Shown here: positions 44,746-54,981 of the stretch, piece by piece | Numbering within the stretch: position 1 is the stretch's first letter | How the letters are laid out: each line of letters opens with the position of its first letter | From: Diaporthe sp. PMI_573 | Lineage: Eukaryota > Ascomycota > Sordariomycetes > Diaporthales > Diaporthaceae | Direction: 5' to 3' | Assembly (NCBI GenBank): GCA_021399435.1 | Contig: JAJTUP010000021.1 | Location: forward strand, 62,001-126,000 | DNA length: 64,000 bases | Made by a program: the position numbers and the translations under genes | The notes under the pieces: model-generated | Databases searched by the model: none | What the model saw: the letters and a program-made list of their open reading frames with translations, nothing else | Told to the model about the DNA's origin: nothing

Positions 44746-45628
44746 TTAATTAAAATGTATAATAACTAATATTATAGTTATTATGCCTATTATAAAGCCA
44801 GTCTTGTTAAAGTTATATAGGTTGTTATTTGTAATTCTATACTTGGCCATTATATTGCGGAGAAGCCGAAACTAGTTTCTAATAATCTCTGGATCTTTAT
44901 AGAGGGCCCTCTAATAGTTATATGGCTAATTAAACTTAGTCTTCAAGCTTAGTTATGTATTTACAAAGCATTATGCCTAATGCTTGCCAACAGGCTTACC
45001 GTTACGTAATACTAGCAGAAGGTTAGCCATATCTTCTATATTAGAAAGTTGTATTAGAAATCCTTGTATATTTTGCTTAATAATATATTAGACAAGTATC
45101 TGCTCTTTAATTAGGTTAAGTTTGTATTTATTAATATATAATTCCTCGCGACTAAGTTAGGAGTTTATTCTTCTATATAGTGTGGTCTAAAGGACGTTAA
45201 AGATTTGTACAGCCTAGGCAGTATTTAGGGGCTTTTTGTAATTTTTTTTAAATTCTAAATAGCTTAAAGAGCTAGATTGATTATATTTTCTTTTAAGTAG
45301 ATTGGCATAATGGTTATTAATTTCTAGCATATTAAATATTTAAGTAGGTAGAGTAATGCAAAACTAACGCGAAAAATGAGGACGTGATTTATACTAAAAA
45401 CAGACCCTCTTACCAAAAGTTTAATATTTAAAACTGGCCTGTAGCTATGCCAATTATTCTAAATTGACCAAATTAATTAAAAATAAGTAATGGGGACCAG
45501 TTGGCACCAATTGGTGCCAATTTCAATTAATTCTTTTACCTTGGGTGGGTGCTAGGGTTGTCTAAACTTGGTAGACTTGCCAAAAAATGGCCACTATGTA
45601 GTAATGGCCACTATGTGGTAAACTACGT

Positions 45629-46200
45629 TAACCTATTTTTAAAAAAACTTTATTTTACTTATTAGAATATGTTATAGTTTAATTATTAATTTTACTACTA
45701 ATATAGTTTTTTTATAAAATAACCTTAGCGTTTTTAATATTTTAATACTTTTTTATAAGTATATACTTATAATAACTTACTCCTTCTAAATAATAAAGAA
45801 GATATATTTAAGGAAATTATGTAGAAAGTGCTTGGGTACGTTAAATATAATCACGCTCTGGACGCCACCATTTTGAAGATCAACTAGATAACCTACGTCC
45901 ATCCAATGGATAATTACTAAGGTACAGTAGCTTGGCAGAGGCTAGCACCGATCATGTCGAAGTGATTGGCTTAGTCATCAGCTTAGTCAGCGGAGGGCTG
46001 CACTGACCTCCAACCAAGCAAGAAACAACCACCAAGAAACCCCTACGTTCACGTACGTGATAAGAGCCGACCGACAACGGGACCATTTTAAATATAAGAA
46101 AATATAGTTAATAATTTTTACTAAAGCCGCTGCAGTTGTTTCTATTTTAAGAGAACACCCACAAAAGACACAACTTGATGAAATGCAGTGCTCAACAGTG
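45629..46200. other. AT-rich boundary and 3' flank of the first UstYa gene
   Basis: 45629-45850 is AT-rich without genes. From 45850 the composition normalises into the flank of the gene ending at 46201. No terminator motif can be assigned. Confidence 0.4.
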
Positions 46201-47225
46201 CTAAGACCATATTTCAGCATTCGCGGGTTTTTGCAGCGGTGGTTTTCTAATAGCTGTGGCTTTGGCCCAAGTGTGGAGATGATCCCAATCGATGCAACGA
46301 TGCTGAGTGAAAAGATACCCAATTGGCAAGTCAAACTCCTCAACCCAATGATAGGGGTAAACGTTTAAATCTGCGTTGCACATCAGGCGCTGACGAAGGA
46401 CCTCCACGCAGTGGTCTTTGTGTTCCCGCTGGTCTTCCTCAGTCTCACCAATCATATCATAGTCAATACCAGCATAGTAGTCATGATACGTATACATTCG
46501 GATATAGTTCTTATGGTAATGTTAGTCCCCAGTCTCGAATCAACGCTGGACCGCTAAGCCAAATGATTGAGTTGGAAGCTGTGAGGTCACTCAAAACTCA
46601 CTAGGCAATGCAGTTGGTGATACACTTCAAGGCCAACCTGGTATCGTCCGATGTCTCGGAACTCAGCGGCGCCTCTCGTTTGGTTGACCTTCTCCAAGAC
46701 TTCGGCTTTAACTCCGAAATTGAGCACTGATAAGTTTTAGTCCAGACTCTTCTTGCAATCTTTCTTGCGCAAAAGCTCACATGCGGACACATCCTCCCAA
46801 TGGCGGTCAAGCTCTGGATTAGGGGGGCCCATGTATGGGGAAGGCGGTCCAGTGAACCTTGGGTTGAAGGCCAGTGATTTGAACCGGACTGCATCTCTTA
46901 CTTCATCTTCACAGGCTGAATATCAGTTGAATAGCTTCCCCAAAGTACAGATGCGCAACATACCCCAAGCAGTATCTAAACAACCTCGCTCGTCCTGGTG
47001 ATGTGTGTATCTGCCGAGTATGAAGCAAGTGAGGCCCAGTACAAGCATGAACAGAGAGCGTAGAAGGAAATTGGATCCTCCATTCGTTAAGATGAATGAA
47101 TGACTCCATGAAAGGACCTTGGGTGGTCGGGAACAATCTCCTGTGTCTCCATTTGATTCCAGGCCACATGTTGATTTTGGGTTATCGGTTTCACACTCTG
47201 CAAGCTTGGAGTACTGGCCCGCCAT
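46201..47225 (-). CDS. UstYa-family (DUF3328) oxidase homologue, four exons
   Basis: Exons 47225-46964, 46915-46781, 46726-46602 and 46509-46201 (introns 48, 54 and 92 bp) join to 276 residues with no stop. Order: Asn/Asp-rich cytosolic N-terminus, one transmembrane helix (about 53-70, LLRSLFMLVLGLTCFILG), the conserved FTGPPSPYMGPP...W segment, then the paired motifs HQLHC (169-173) and HKDHC (204-208) that define UstYa proteins, followed by LMCNAD. Known relatives (UstYa/UstYb, CctO-type) carry out oxidative cyclisation, chlorination or hydroxylation in fungal peptide pathways, and the histidine motifs are thought to bind metal. Both motifs are intact. ATG 47225 begins MAGQYSKLAE. It lies on the opposite strand to the UstYa gene at 48758. 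Which reaction it performs is unknown. Confidence 0.88.
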
Positions 47226-48757
47226 CTTGCCGTGATGCAATCGAGGTTAGGTGCGTGGTGACTAAAAAGTGAAGAGAGTTTGGATTAGCTCTTCATATTC
47301 AAAGGGGTTTTACTCGAGCAGCGGCCTTCATAAGACTCGGAGAACACGAGTTGGCATAATGAGGAATTTCAGGACGACCACGCATCTTTGTCCCCGACAA
47401 AGATTATGTTCCCAGCGGAGGTGCATTTGGAAGGTCCAATTACTCCGCCAGGGCGGCAAGAGTTGACAGTGCAAGATCCGTTCAAGAGTCCCACGTTGGA
47501 CTGAATGCCACACTAGCACCAGATCAGGGTCGGAGGCCGTTGAAATCGTACGACACCTTAGTCTACGCAAAAGCGACCAGTGGCAAGTTGTGGTACCGTA
47601 CTATATTTGGAGCCGCCAAGAACAAAGTGCGTGCAATTTATTCCGCAGCGAGAAGATATCAAGTTTTCCGTCTGGAGTATGAGTTGTGACAGCTCCCTTC
47701 CTTCCCGAAAATGTCCTGGAGCCAACTAGATAACTTCACAAGAGTGGGGCGATGGATTGATTGCATGTACTTGTGTCGGGTGAGCGAGATAGGATGTGTG
47801 CGCCACATTAGTACATACGCTTATTTACTTGACTGGCCTGTTATTAGACCACTTCAGGAAGGAGAATGTGAAAGTAGATACAGTTCGTGAGGTTATCAGC
47901 TGGCCAGAGTCTGGTGGCGGGGGTGCTCGCTCAGATCCTGGAGGAAGTCGTGAACTGTGCTCCGCTCCACATTTGCTACCAACATGCATTTCTATCCAAA
48001 GTTGAGATGGGACCTACTGGTGGCTGCATTAGGCGAGTTCCAGAAGTCCGGTGCGTTGGTAACAAGAAGGTGGAGTACACAGTCCGCGTGGAAAGGAACC
48101 CAACTGGCTCGTGAAGATTCTACTAGAATGGTTGCGGCACAGTTACGCCTCCAGCAATGTTGGAACATGGATCGATGGATGCGAGACAAGGCTACCCCGA
48201 CTGCTCCAACGGGCGGCATCCGGAACAACGCATTTCAGCGTCCGACGCCATCGGACATGACTATGCAAGCTAATCATCTCTTCACCAACCAAGCAGACTG
48301 CAATTCGTCTTACTATTGGCTACACCGTATTCAAAATGGCGAGACCAGCACCGCGTCACAATACTTTGAGCAAGATCCACGTCTGATTGCAACATTCCTT
48401 CAAGTGAATTCCAGCCACCGTAGGACAGGATCTTCTTGTCAGTTTGCCTAATGTTCGGCTGTGCCTCAAAGACTGCGGGACAAGGAAATACCACCCCTGG
48501 GTGTCTAAATGCAGGTGACACTGCTGTGCCATACGGTCGGAGTGAAACACTCAAAGTAGGCGAGGGGACAACAAAATGCCCTGGTATCATTGGTGCGCAT
48601 CTGGCTTCGTATGCAGGGCAGGAGATGGTGACCCATTCCAAACCTGGCTTATCAGAATAAAGCTTGATCTTTCATGCTTAGATCTTTCTGCGTCAACCAT
48701 TCTGTAAAAACGTGGTATTGTCAGAGTAACCAGCTGAGAGCTTTCCTCAATCTCGCC
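47226..48757. other. Unresolved region between two UstYa genes
   Basis: Several protein-like plus-strand stretches in different frames: about 47360-47690 (contains RPRIFVPDKDYVPSGGAFG), about 47930-48110 (HICYQHAFLSKVEMGPTGG) and 47957-48451 (164 codons). I cannot join them or match a family. This could be one damaged or multi-exon cluster gene, or chance frames. A precursor peptide with repeats was looked for and not seen. Confidence 0.35.
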
Positions 48758-49706
48758 ATGAATCCATACGAGATTGAACTTTGCCCAGACGCCGACCACA
48801 GCATCAATGATCCTTTTCTACCAGCAATGGAAAAGCCCGGGCCGTACAGTAGGCATTGCATCAGGAAACTCCAAACTCTCGTCTACACACTCGCTTCTGT
48901 TGTGGTCCTCCTGTCGCTATTGTGTTTGACGTTGCTTTTGGGCCCGCAGACTCATGGTTCAAATCCTGATGCGGGGCAAATATACTGTAAGGGAATAATT
49001 CAACATGAGCTTGCCCACTTGACCTATCATACATGTTGACATATCCTCAGCTCCTGCGGAACATTTGATTCAGAACAAATATGTCGAGGTCGTTTTCAGT
49101 AGTGGTTTTGGAACGGAACGTACTGAATACCAGGGACCTCCAAGCCCCGAACGGAACGCTCTATGGGATGATCTATACGGCTGTGAGTGGTCAACCCGGC
49201 ATAGTATCACATCCAACCTTTGCTGATTCGTCTCAGTTGGCATCAGTCGTATCCCAAGGGAGTCAGCTGCGAAGCTTACCAACAAAACTGTGCCCATCCC
49301 TGGGGATGCTGGCTACTATGCTGTCCAACTGAATGTTTTCCACCAACTCCACTGTCTTGTAAGTCCATTCTAGCAGGCGAGGGGCCCAGAAATCGGAAAT
49401 CTAACAATCATCTAGAACATGATTCGGAAAAAGCTCTACGATAATCAAGTGTACCCGCCTGATCATGAACTTATGGGGATTGAACACTTGGAGCATTGTT
49501 ACGATGCGTTGCGCCAGAGCTTGATGTGCTCTGCGGATATTACGCCTTTACCATGGCGGTGGGTGGAGGCAGAGCGTGAAGCCAAAGAAGTGGCACGTGT
49601 GGCACACACCTGCCGGGACTTCGATGCCATACGGAAATGGGGAAAGGAGAACGCAGTCACGAATTTCGATCGCCACACATATGTCCCGGGCGATCTACAG
49701 GATTAG
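48758..49706 (+). CDS. UstYa-family (DUF3328) oxidase homologue, four exons
   Basis: Exons 48758-48986, 49051-49182, 49237-49358 and 49416-49706 (introns 64, 54 and 57 bp) join to 257 residues. There is a transmembrane helix at about 41-62 (LVYTLASVVVLLSLLCLTLL). Then come FSSGFGTERTEYQGPPSPE and WDDLYGFGISRIPRESA, the typical UstYa central part, HQLHC at 156-160, HLEHC at 185-189 and SLMCSAD. The C-terminal tail holds FDAIRKWGKENAV, as in full-length relatives. The Met start MNPYEIELCP is the ATG nearest the membrane segment; an ATG-free extension upstream is ignored. All motif residues are present. Intron positions, including one directly after HQLHCL, match the gene at 46201, pointing to common ancestry. 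Confidence 0.9.
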
Positions 49707-50050
49707 ATAGTTGCTGCAGGTGGGGAATGGCAGATTCATGGCCTGAAATTTGAGTAAAACAAATACAGAGACAGGAAAAGAGAACAAATACGTGTTCTGC
49801 ACTGGGAGGAGCTATCGATGAGATTGAAATCACTGCGCACGCCAGGTGAGGAATTTAGGGTGATATTTCATGTTCGCCCAAGTTTTGGCACTGGAGAAAG
49901 CACATTGCCCTACATTGGCGAGGTGAGTGTATATAAAAACTCCTTGGAAAGACCTTTGTATTGATGGCTATTTTATGTATCCATTCCAACTCAGCTTGAA
50001 GAAAGACGTAAAAATTCTAGACTTCAAAGTGACATCTTCACCACGTCCAG

Positions 50051-51073
50051 CTAAAAGTATCCATCCCCTTCAACCAATACTGCGTCCTCCGGTATTTCCA
50101 ACTGCCGCCACTTACGCCCCAAATCTCTGACAGAATTAGTTTGAGTCCAGTTCAGCAAAGCTTCAAAATACCGACATTGCTTCACAGCGTTAAAGTCGGC
50201 AAAAGGCTCGGCATAGGGCCGACTGGGTTGGTTGATTTCAGCATAGTGAACCCAATTATGCGTGATGATATCGACGTCGGCATGGCATATTAGGTTTTGA
50301 AGCAAAATGTGGATGCAGTGCTTCTTGTGTTCCACGTGATCCCTGGGTAGACGATCTTGGTTTAACCGCGAATCGTTGCCGTAGTAGTGATTAAAATGAA
50401 TTTCTTTTCGCAACTCGTTGAGGCAATGGATTTGATGGAAAACGTCCACTTGTGCAATATAGGCCTCGTCGCCTCGGCCCCAACTAAAAGGGGTCTTGAC
50501 GCTTTCGTGTGGTGACTTCCCGGCACGTATTACTGCCTCCTTGTCGACGGTGATTATTTCAAATCCTTCAGCAGATAAACGGTCCCAAGCCTGGTCCACG
50601 TCTGCAGATGGATCCTGGCGATAAATCGACGTGTTGTCATGGAGGCGTCCATTAAGTCGGTGCGGATGTGGATGAAGGTCGACTTCATCAAAAATTGGCG
50701 CTTGTGCAAATCAGCTATTAGTCCATATCTCGTCATGTCTCTAAGAAATAGTGGCGAGATCAGCTAACTCACAAAATGAAGACACCCTGCGAATGTCTCG
50801 ATTCAACCAAAACAGATTTTCGGAGAGATGCGATGCCCCACACTGAATAGTGCCGGAATCTCCGGATCCATTGGAAAGTATTATTATTGCCCCGACAGAC
50901 GCAAGGAGAAGGAGAGTAATATTCAGTACGAGCATAATGAGAAATACTGGGGAACATGTGCGATTGCATATCTGGCAGTGGTTCGGGCGATGGTGTGACG
51001 GTTGATGATCATTATCATCACGCGGTTGCTGCTGGGCATTCAAGAAAGGGCTTTCCTCGCTGATTGAGTCCAT
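50051..51073 (-). CDS. UstYa-family (DUF3328) oxidase homologue, two exons
   Basis: Exons 51073-50773 and 50700-50051 with a 72-bp intron (GTGAGT donor, CACAAG acceptor) give 316 residues. The His/Gln-rich N-terminus is followed by a CxxC-containing segment (NHCQICNRTC), a transmembrane helix (about 43-66), a long lumenal part with VDQAWDRLS, HQIHC at 189-193, HKKHC at 225-229 and LICHAD. The C-terminus is extended compared with the other two copies. Unlike them, no intron follows the first HxxHC motif, so this is a more distant paralogue. ATG 51073 (MDSISEES) is used; an in-frame ATG at 51097 adds eight residues. Intact. Confidence 0.9.
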
Positions 51074-51125
51074 ACTGGAAAATATCAGCAATTCCATCAA
51101 CCTCAGAAGTGCTCAGTGGTAGGGA

Positions 51126-51539
51126 ATGGCAAAACCTGAATTTACTGACACTTATTGGCATAATCCTGACCAGTCACGCTGCCCTGACATCAATGGGTTA
51201 TCGGCGAATGAGCTGAGGCAAGTCCGGCACTTTGGCTGTTTGGTAGCTGTTGGTTGTGTGTTAATTGGGTCTCAACCGCAGGTTGCGGTGCAAAACAAGT
51301 TCCCCGCTTCAGATACAACGTTCATTTGGAAGTCTTCCTCGCCAGGCATCAGGAGCGAATTCCGGGCACATATTGAACGCCTTTCGCACAGTGCTGCAAA
51401 AGTTTTCGAGCTAATCAGCAACAGCCTGCTACCAGTTGACGTCTTCACATATGAGCATGCGAAGGATCAGAGCTTGGAGATAAGGCAGTGTTCTGGATGC
51501 CTGTGGCCCTGTGGGCTGTGCTGTAGGCTGCGAGCTTAA
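51126..51539 (+). CDS. Uncharacterised ORF, 137 codons
   Basis: A single open frame starting MAKPEFTDTYWHNPDQSRC just upstream of, and divergent from, the UstYa gene ending its exon 1 at 51073. Its middle part (FIWKSSSPGIRSEFRAHIER) is protein-like and the end is Cys-rich. No family, signal peptide or splice pattern is recognised. The following 51540-52028 shows nothing else. Confidence 0.25.
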   Translation: MAKPEFTDTYWHNPDQSRCPDINGLSANELRQVRHFGCLVAVGCVLIGSQPQVAVQNKFPASDTTFIWKSSSPGIRSEFRAHIERLSHSAAKVFELISNSLLPVDVFTYEHAKDQSLEIRQCSGCLWPCGLCCRLRA

Positions 51540-52028
51540 GCGGTCGAAATGTTTCGCTTCGAGCCAACAGCACATTCAGACGTGGTTCGCCCTGGCTAGG
51601 CTTCTTGGCACCGCACTGCAACTAATCGGATCGACCACAAACCCAGACGCTTTCCTCTGAAAAGGTATACAGTGTTTCTTGGTTCCTGAAAAATTGGTAA
51701 AATGGTGGAATATTGGGTCTTGCACCGGGTCTCCGGAACCTGGTAGCTACCTAGGTACGGTCACGAAGCCATCTCCACCCAAGGGATGCTAGACTCCACA
51801 AATGCTGTCCGAGACAAGTCGCACGTGAATATCCCTGTTGATTTGAGACCTCGACAATCTCGGTATATCGTATCAGGCAGGGCCTCAATTTCTTGTGTGG
51901 TCTGTCAAATTCCAGAATTATAAGAAACATTGCTTCCTTCCGCGCTGCAGTGCTACAACCTAAGGTGCCCTATCGTCTCTAATTCCTTGTCCAGAGTTCC
52001 GAATTGCTTTATCTCTACGTCTAAAGAA

Positions 52029-52676
52029 ATGGCTTGGTTCATTTTCAATAAAAACGCTTTTACCACTTACCGGGCCGTACAGCAAGATGATCTTAGGCCT
52101 TCCTCAAATATTCCAAAGCACCCAAGCCAGAACTCTCACAAAATCGTCGGCATTCTTGTGTTTCTGGCAAGTCTGATTGGGTTAGGGCTCTACATTGTTG
52201 CCCTCCCCACCGAACTTGCTGTTCAGTCTCCTGAAGCAACACTAGAAACGTCCTGCGGCTTTAGTGTTCAAGAAGCGCGAGAACGAGGCTGCCAGTTCAA
52301 CATGATGAGTTTTTCTTGGCTACCAAATGAGTATTACAACCAAGAACTCATCCAAAACTTTGAATCACTTCGAGAATGGCATTAGTTCCAGGATGCTTAG
52401 AGCACAGAAGAGGTCACCAGGGCTAAAGTCGTACTTAGAGAGGCAGATGCGCTCTTTGTCTCGTTTAAATACCACAGGGCACAATATGTCTTTATATGGG
52501 AAAAGTTACATAGGGCATTGGGGAAAGGCGGTTTTGTGGACAGCTACATCGGCAATTATAACCATACAAGCTACTGCGCATATATGTTGTTGATGGAAGT
52601 GGAAAACTCCCTAGCGTTGAACACTCAAATTCTTCGAAAGTTCCCAACATGTAGTCCAGCAACAACCGATCCATGA
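52029..52676 (+). pseudogene. Membrane protein of a UstYa-associated family, with two in-frame TAG codons
   Basis: The frame is 216 codons long from ATG 52029 to TGA 52676, interrupted by TAG at codons 119 (52383) and 124 (52398). A transmembrane helix lies at about 39-58. The lumenal motif C-G-x-S-x-x-E-A-x-x-x-G-C-x-F is present as TSCGFSVQEARERGCQF, then WLPNEYYNQEL, where I expect a Cys in place of the first Tyr. After the stops the expected HRAQYVFIWEKLHR helix and C-terminus continue in frame. I recall this family beside UstYa genes in fungal clusters; its role is unknown. Both stops are one C->T from CAG, and the Cys->Tyr change is a G->A. No intron with good signals would remove the stops. 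Readthrough is an alternative. Confidence 0.7.
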
Positions 52677-54221
52677 TCTCGGCCTTGCTTTAGGTTATTA
52701 CGACGGGCACTAGTAAGACTTGGTTTCATCATCATGGAAGATACAGGCGGGAAGTATTATAGTAATTGATGGCTTCGTTTTATAGCACATGTCTTCTTGG
52801 GCCTCAAGGCCTATGATAATAGAAATGGGGCATTTTTGATACCAAACCGGCATTATCACCATTCGTTAATTAGAGTGTGTTCAAAAGATCGGTATCCTCA
52901 GACACAGGGAACCTACAACTCTCCATGACCGAGTGTCCAAAATGGGCGTCATTGTGAATTTGAAGGAATTTAAACGACTGTATACCACGGAAGTATAATG
53001 TCTGCTAAGTCGGTCATGAACTTGGTGAGAAATTGCACCATAGTGGGCTCTATTCTGGGGCTGTTCTGCTGTCAGCGTCTTCTCCATGCCCAAAGGCTAT
53101 GTACCGTGGACACGCAGGGCATGGCTCTTGACTAAACTGCCCGGACCAATTTCCTTGTGATTCCCATTGACCCCTGCATCCGTGCCGCAAGATGGATTAC
53201 TCCTCCGACCTGACTGATAACGGCTTGCTCTTTCATGCCACGTATATCCTTCGGCACGCGGACCCAGCTTCCGTTGTATCACATTACCAACAGCCCTGGA
53301 GCTTCGGGGCTCAGGTTTTAGGGCAGTCTTGGGATGAAGCCGCCATTGCAGAGAGCCATGCCAAAATCAGCTTTGGCTTCTCCGCATCCAAATGGCAGCC
53401 ACATCGTGACATTTGGAACTTCTGGATGCCAAGACATACCCACGCCAGGGCTAGCTGTGAGAGGAAGGACCGTTGTCGGGATGTTTTGAGAACCACGCAC
53501 GCAACCCTGTACAGTGCGAGACACTAGGCGGAGCCGACTTCCTGCAATATTGTCTACAAAGTACGGGCCCAAGGATTTTGCTCGAGCCGCGCCGCACGTT
53601 TACTGAATCCAGACTCAATCGTTCGTACCCGCGTCATGCTGTGTCACCTGTCCTGGACTCCCATGCGGCTGTTGGCTCTGGCTCAGATACATTCAGCACG
53701 GAGAAAGGACGAATGAGGAAGGTGAACAGGTTCTAGCTCATGATAGCTTCAACACTGAGGCACTGCTGTGCCTGTCCCCCGGCCAGCCATCGGGCACGGA
53801 TTCGAGTCGTCACTTCGGAGTTGAATCGGCAGCCCGGATGGAAGAAACCAACGAGTTACTGGGTGTCGGTTGGATCCGGCCAGGAAACTAGTGCGAGTCC
53901 CTGCGGAGGACGCCGTGCACGCTTTCGAAGCATCCCGTGTGCCCAGTCGCAAGTGGAGACGTGGGAACAACGCGGATGCTAGCCACACCAACAGTATCCA
54001 TGAGTGGAAAGAGCATGAGCGAGTGGCCATCAGGATTCCTCAGTACTTCCAACAACAACCTTGACTCGGTCACTGTTAACCGCCGCTGAAAATATAAAAG
54101 GCACGTTCGAGAAGGCAGTCCTCCAAGAGCATGCGATTGCAGACACATTGAATTCAGAACCATTCCGCTCATCCTACAGACGAAAGCCCTTGAAAGCCCC
54201 TTATCAAACCACATTTGCACC
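52677..54221. other. No supported gene
   Basis: Frames at 53192-53527 (+), 53572-53318 (-) and 54268-53888 (-) are open but lack motifs or splice logic. A gene remnant at 53180-53720 is possible. The 150 bp before 54222 form the promoter of the small secreted peptide. Confidence 0.35.
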
Positions 54222-54500
54222 ATGGCCAAGTTCACAGCTGGCGCTTTCGCCGCTTTGCTCATCGCCACTACTGTGGCCTCCCCTATTCCTCAGCCACCTG
54301 GTCTTCAGGTATGTCTTCTTCTTTGAATGCCTCTCTCAAGGGAACTTGCACTAGAAGGCATACCGTTGAGCCAGTCTTCAAGCTAATCCATAGCCCAGGT
54401 TCCCGAGTCTGGAAGTCATCCTCAAGTGGCCGATACTGTCAACGCTGTTGACGGGGCGGCTACTCGTTCTGGATGGCTCTACATCAAGCAGAAAGAGTAA
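54222..54500 (+). CDS. Small secreted peptide, 62 residues; candidate cluster peptide
   Basis: Exons 54222-54308 and 54399-54500 with a 90-bp intron (GTATGT donor, CTAAT branch, CCCAG acceptor). Exon 1 is a near-perfect signal peptide: MAKFTAGAFAALLIATTVAS. The mature part is about 43 residues, starts PIPQPPGLQ, lacks cysteine and ends TRSGWLYIKQKE with a Trp-Leu-Tyr core and basic residues on both sides. Signal peptide plus a short Tyr-bearing tail near three UstYa genes suggests a RiPP-type precursor. However, there are no Kex2-delimited repeats and only one possible core, so a plain secreted peptide is equally possible. A GTAAAT donor overlapping the stop could allow a third exon. Confidence 0.6.
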
Positions 54501-54981
54501 ATCCCTCGGCTTTCAAAATTCGTCCCCGCCAGATAGGTAGTTTGCTAGTGCATGTACAGAACTAGACAAGCTCGGCTTCTTACGTTCGATGTTGGTTTCC
54601 TCTATTTCAGGGCGCAGGGTTTAGAACATAGGTACCAAGAAATGCTCTGAAATAACTGGGAAGACTTCACATGCTACTGTATAGGGAAACAAGCTTCTCC
54701 GAGTGGGTTATGCTGCAGGCTTTCCCCTGCATTTCAGGTGATTGAAAAGGAACGACTCGTGCGTAACTAGTGCCAAGAGCGTACAGTATCGATACAGTGC
54801 CAAATTACATGTCAGTTTCCTCGGGCCCAGAAATGGAAGTATAAATATCCTCAAGTCTATAGCTCTTCTCCAGACAGAGAGTTCTCATTCCGGTTGACAT
54901 TGACATTGCCTGTACTTCCCAATTATCTTATCATTCCGAAGTCCTCATCCAATTTCTCCAAGCTCGTGTTGCGGATCTACA

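Larger units (their letters stand above)
40534..45628 (-). mobile_element. Fot1/pogo-type DNA transposon (outer, interrupted twice)
   Basis: Long terminal inverted repeats: the left arm (40534-40560 continuing at 42424-~42565) matches the reverse complement of 45455-45628, including CCAATTGGTGCCAA. TA dinucleotides flank both outer ends. Transposase runs on the minus strand. The N-terminal half with YNFNKTGFIIG lies near 44800-44850. The C-terminal half lies at about 43830-42600, with YQILVLDRHKSY, DIILFSPLKYIY and FIIFKAAYNKVFTKENI. Catalytic Asp/Glu codons in the D-E-TGF block read Asn and Lys, as G->A RIP would cause. Interrupted by the element at 40561-42421 and by the 903-bp element at 43843-44745. 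Confidence 0.8.

Noticed and set aside
46620..46900. Premature TAA in the UstYa gene at 46201-47225
   Set aside because: The stop lies inside a 54-bp intron with a GTGAGC donor, CTAAA branch site and TATCAG acceptor. Splicing restores the frame into the HQLHC exon.
47360..47690. Repeat-bearing RiPP precursor
   Set aside because: The protein-like frame has no signal peptide and no repeated Lys-Arg-bounded units.
53180..54270. Tyrosinase or methyltransferase gene between the UstYa group and the secreted peptide
   Set aside because: I looked for the HxxxFLPWHR tyrosinase copper motif and SAM-binding motifs. None found in any frame.
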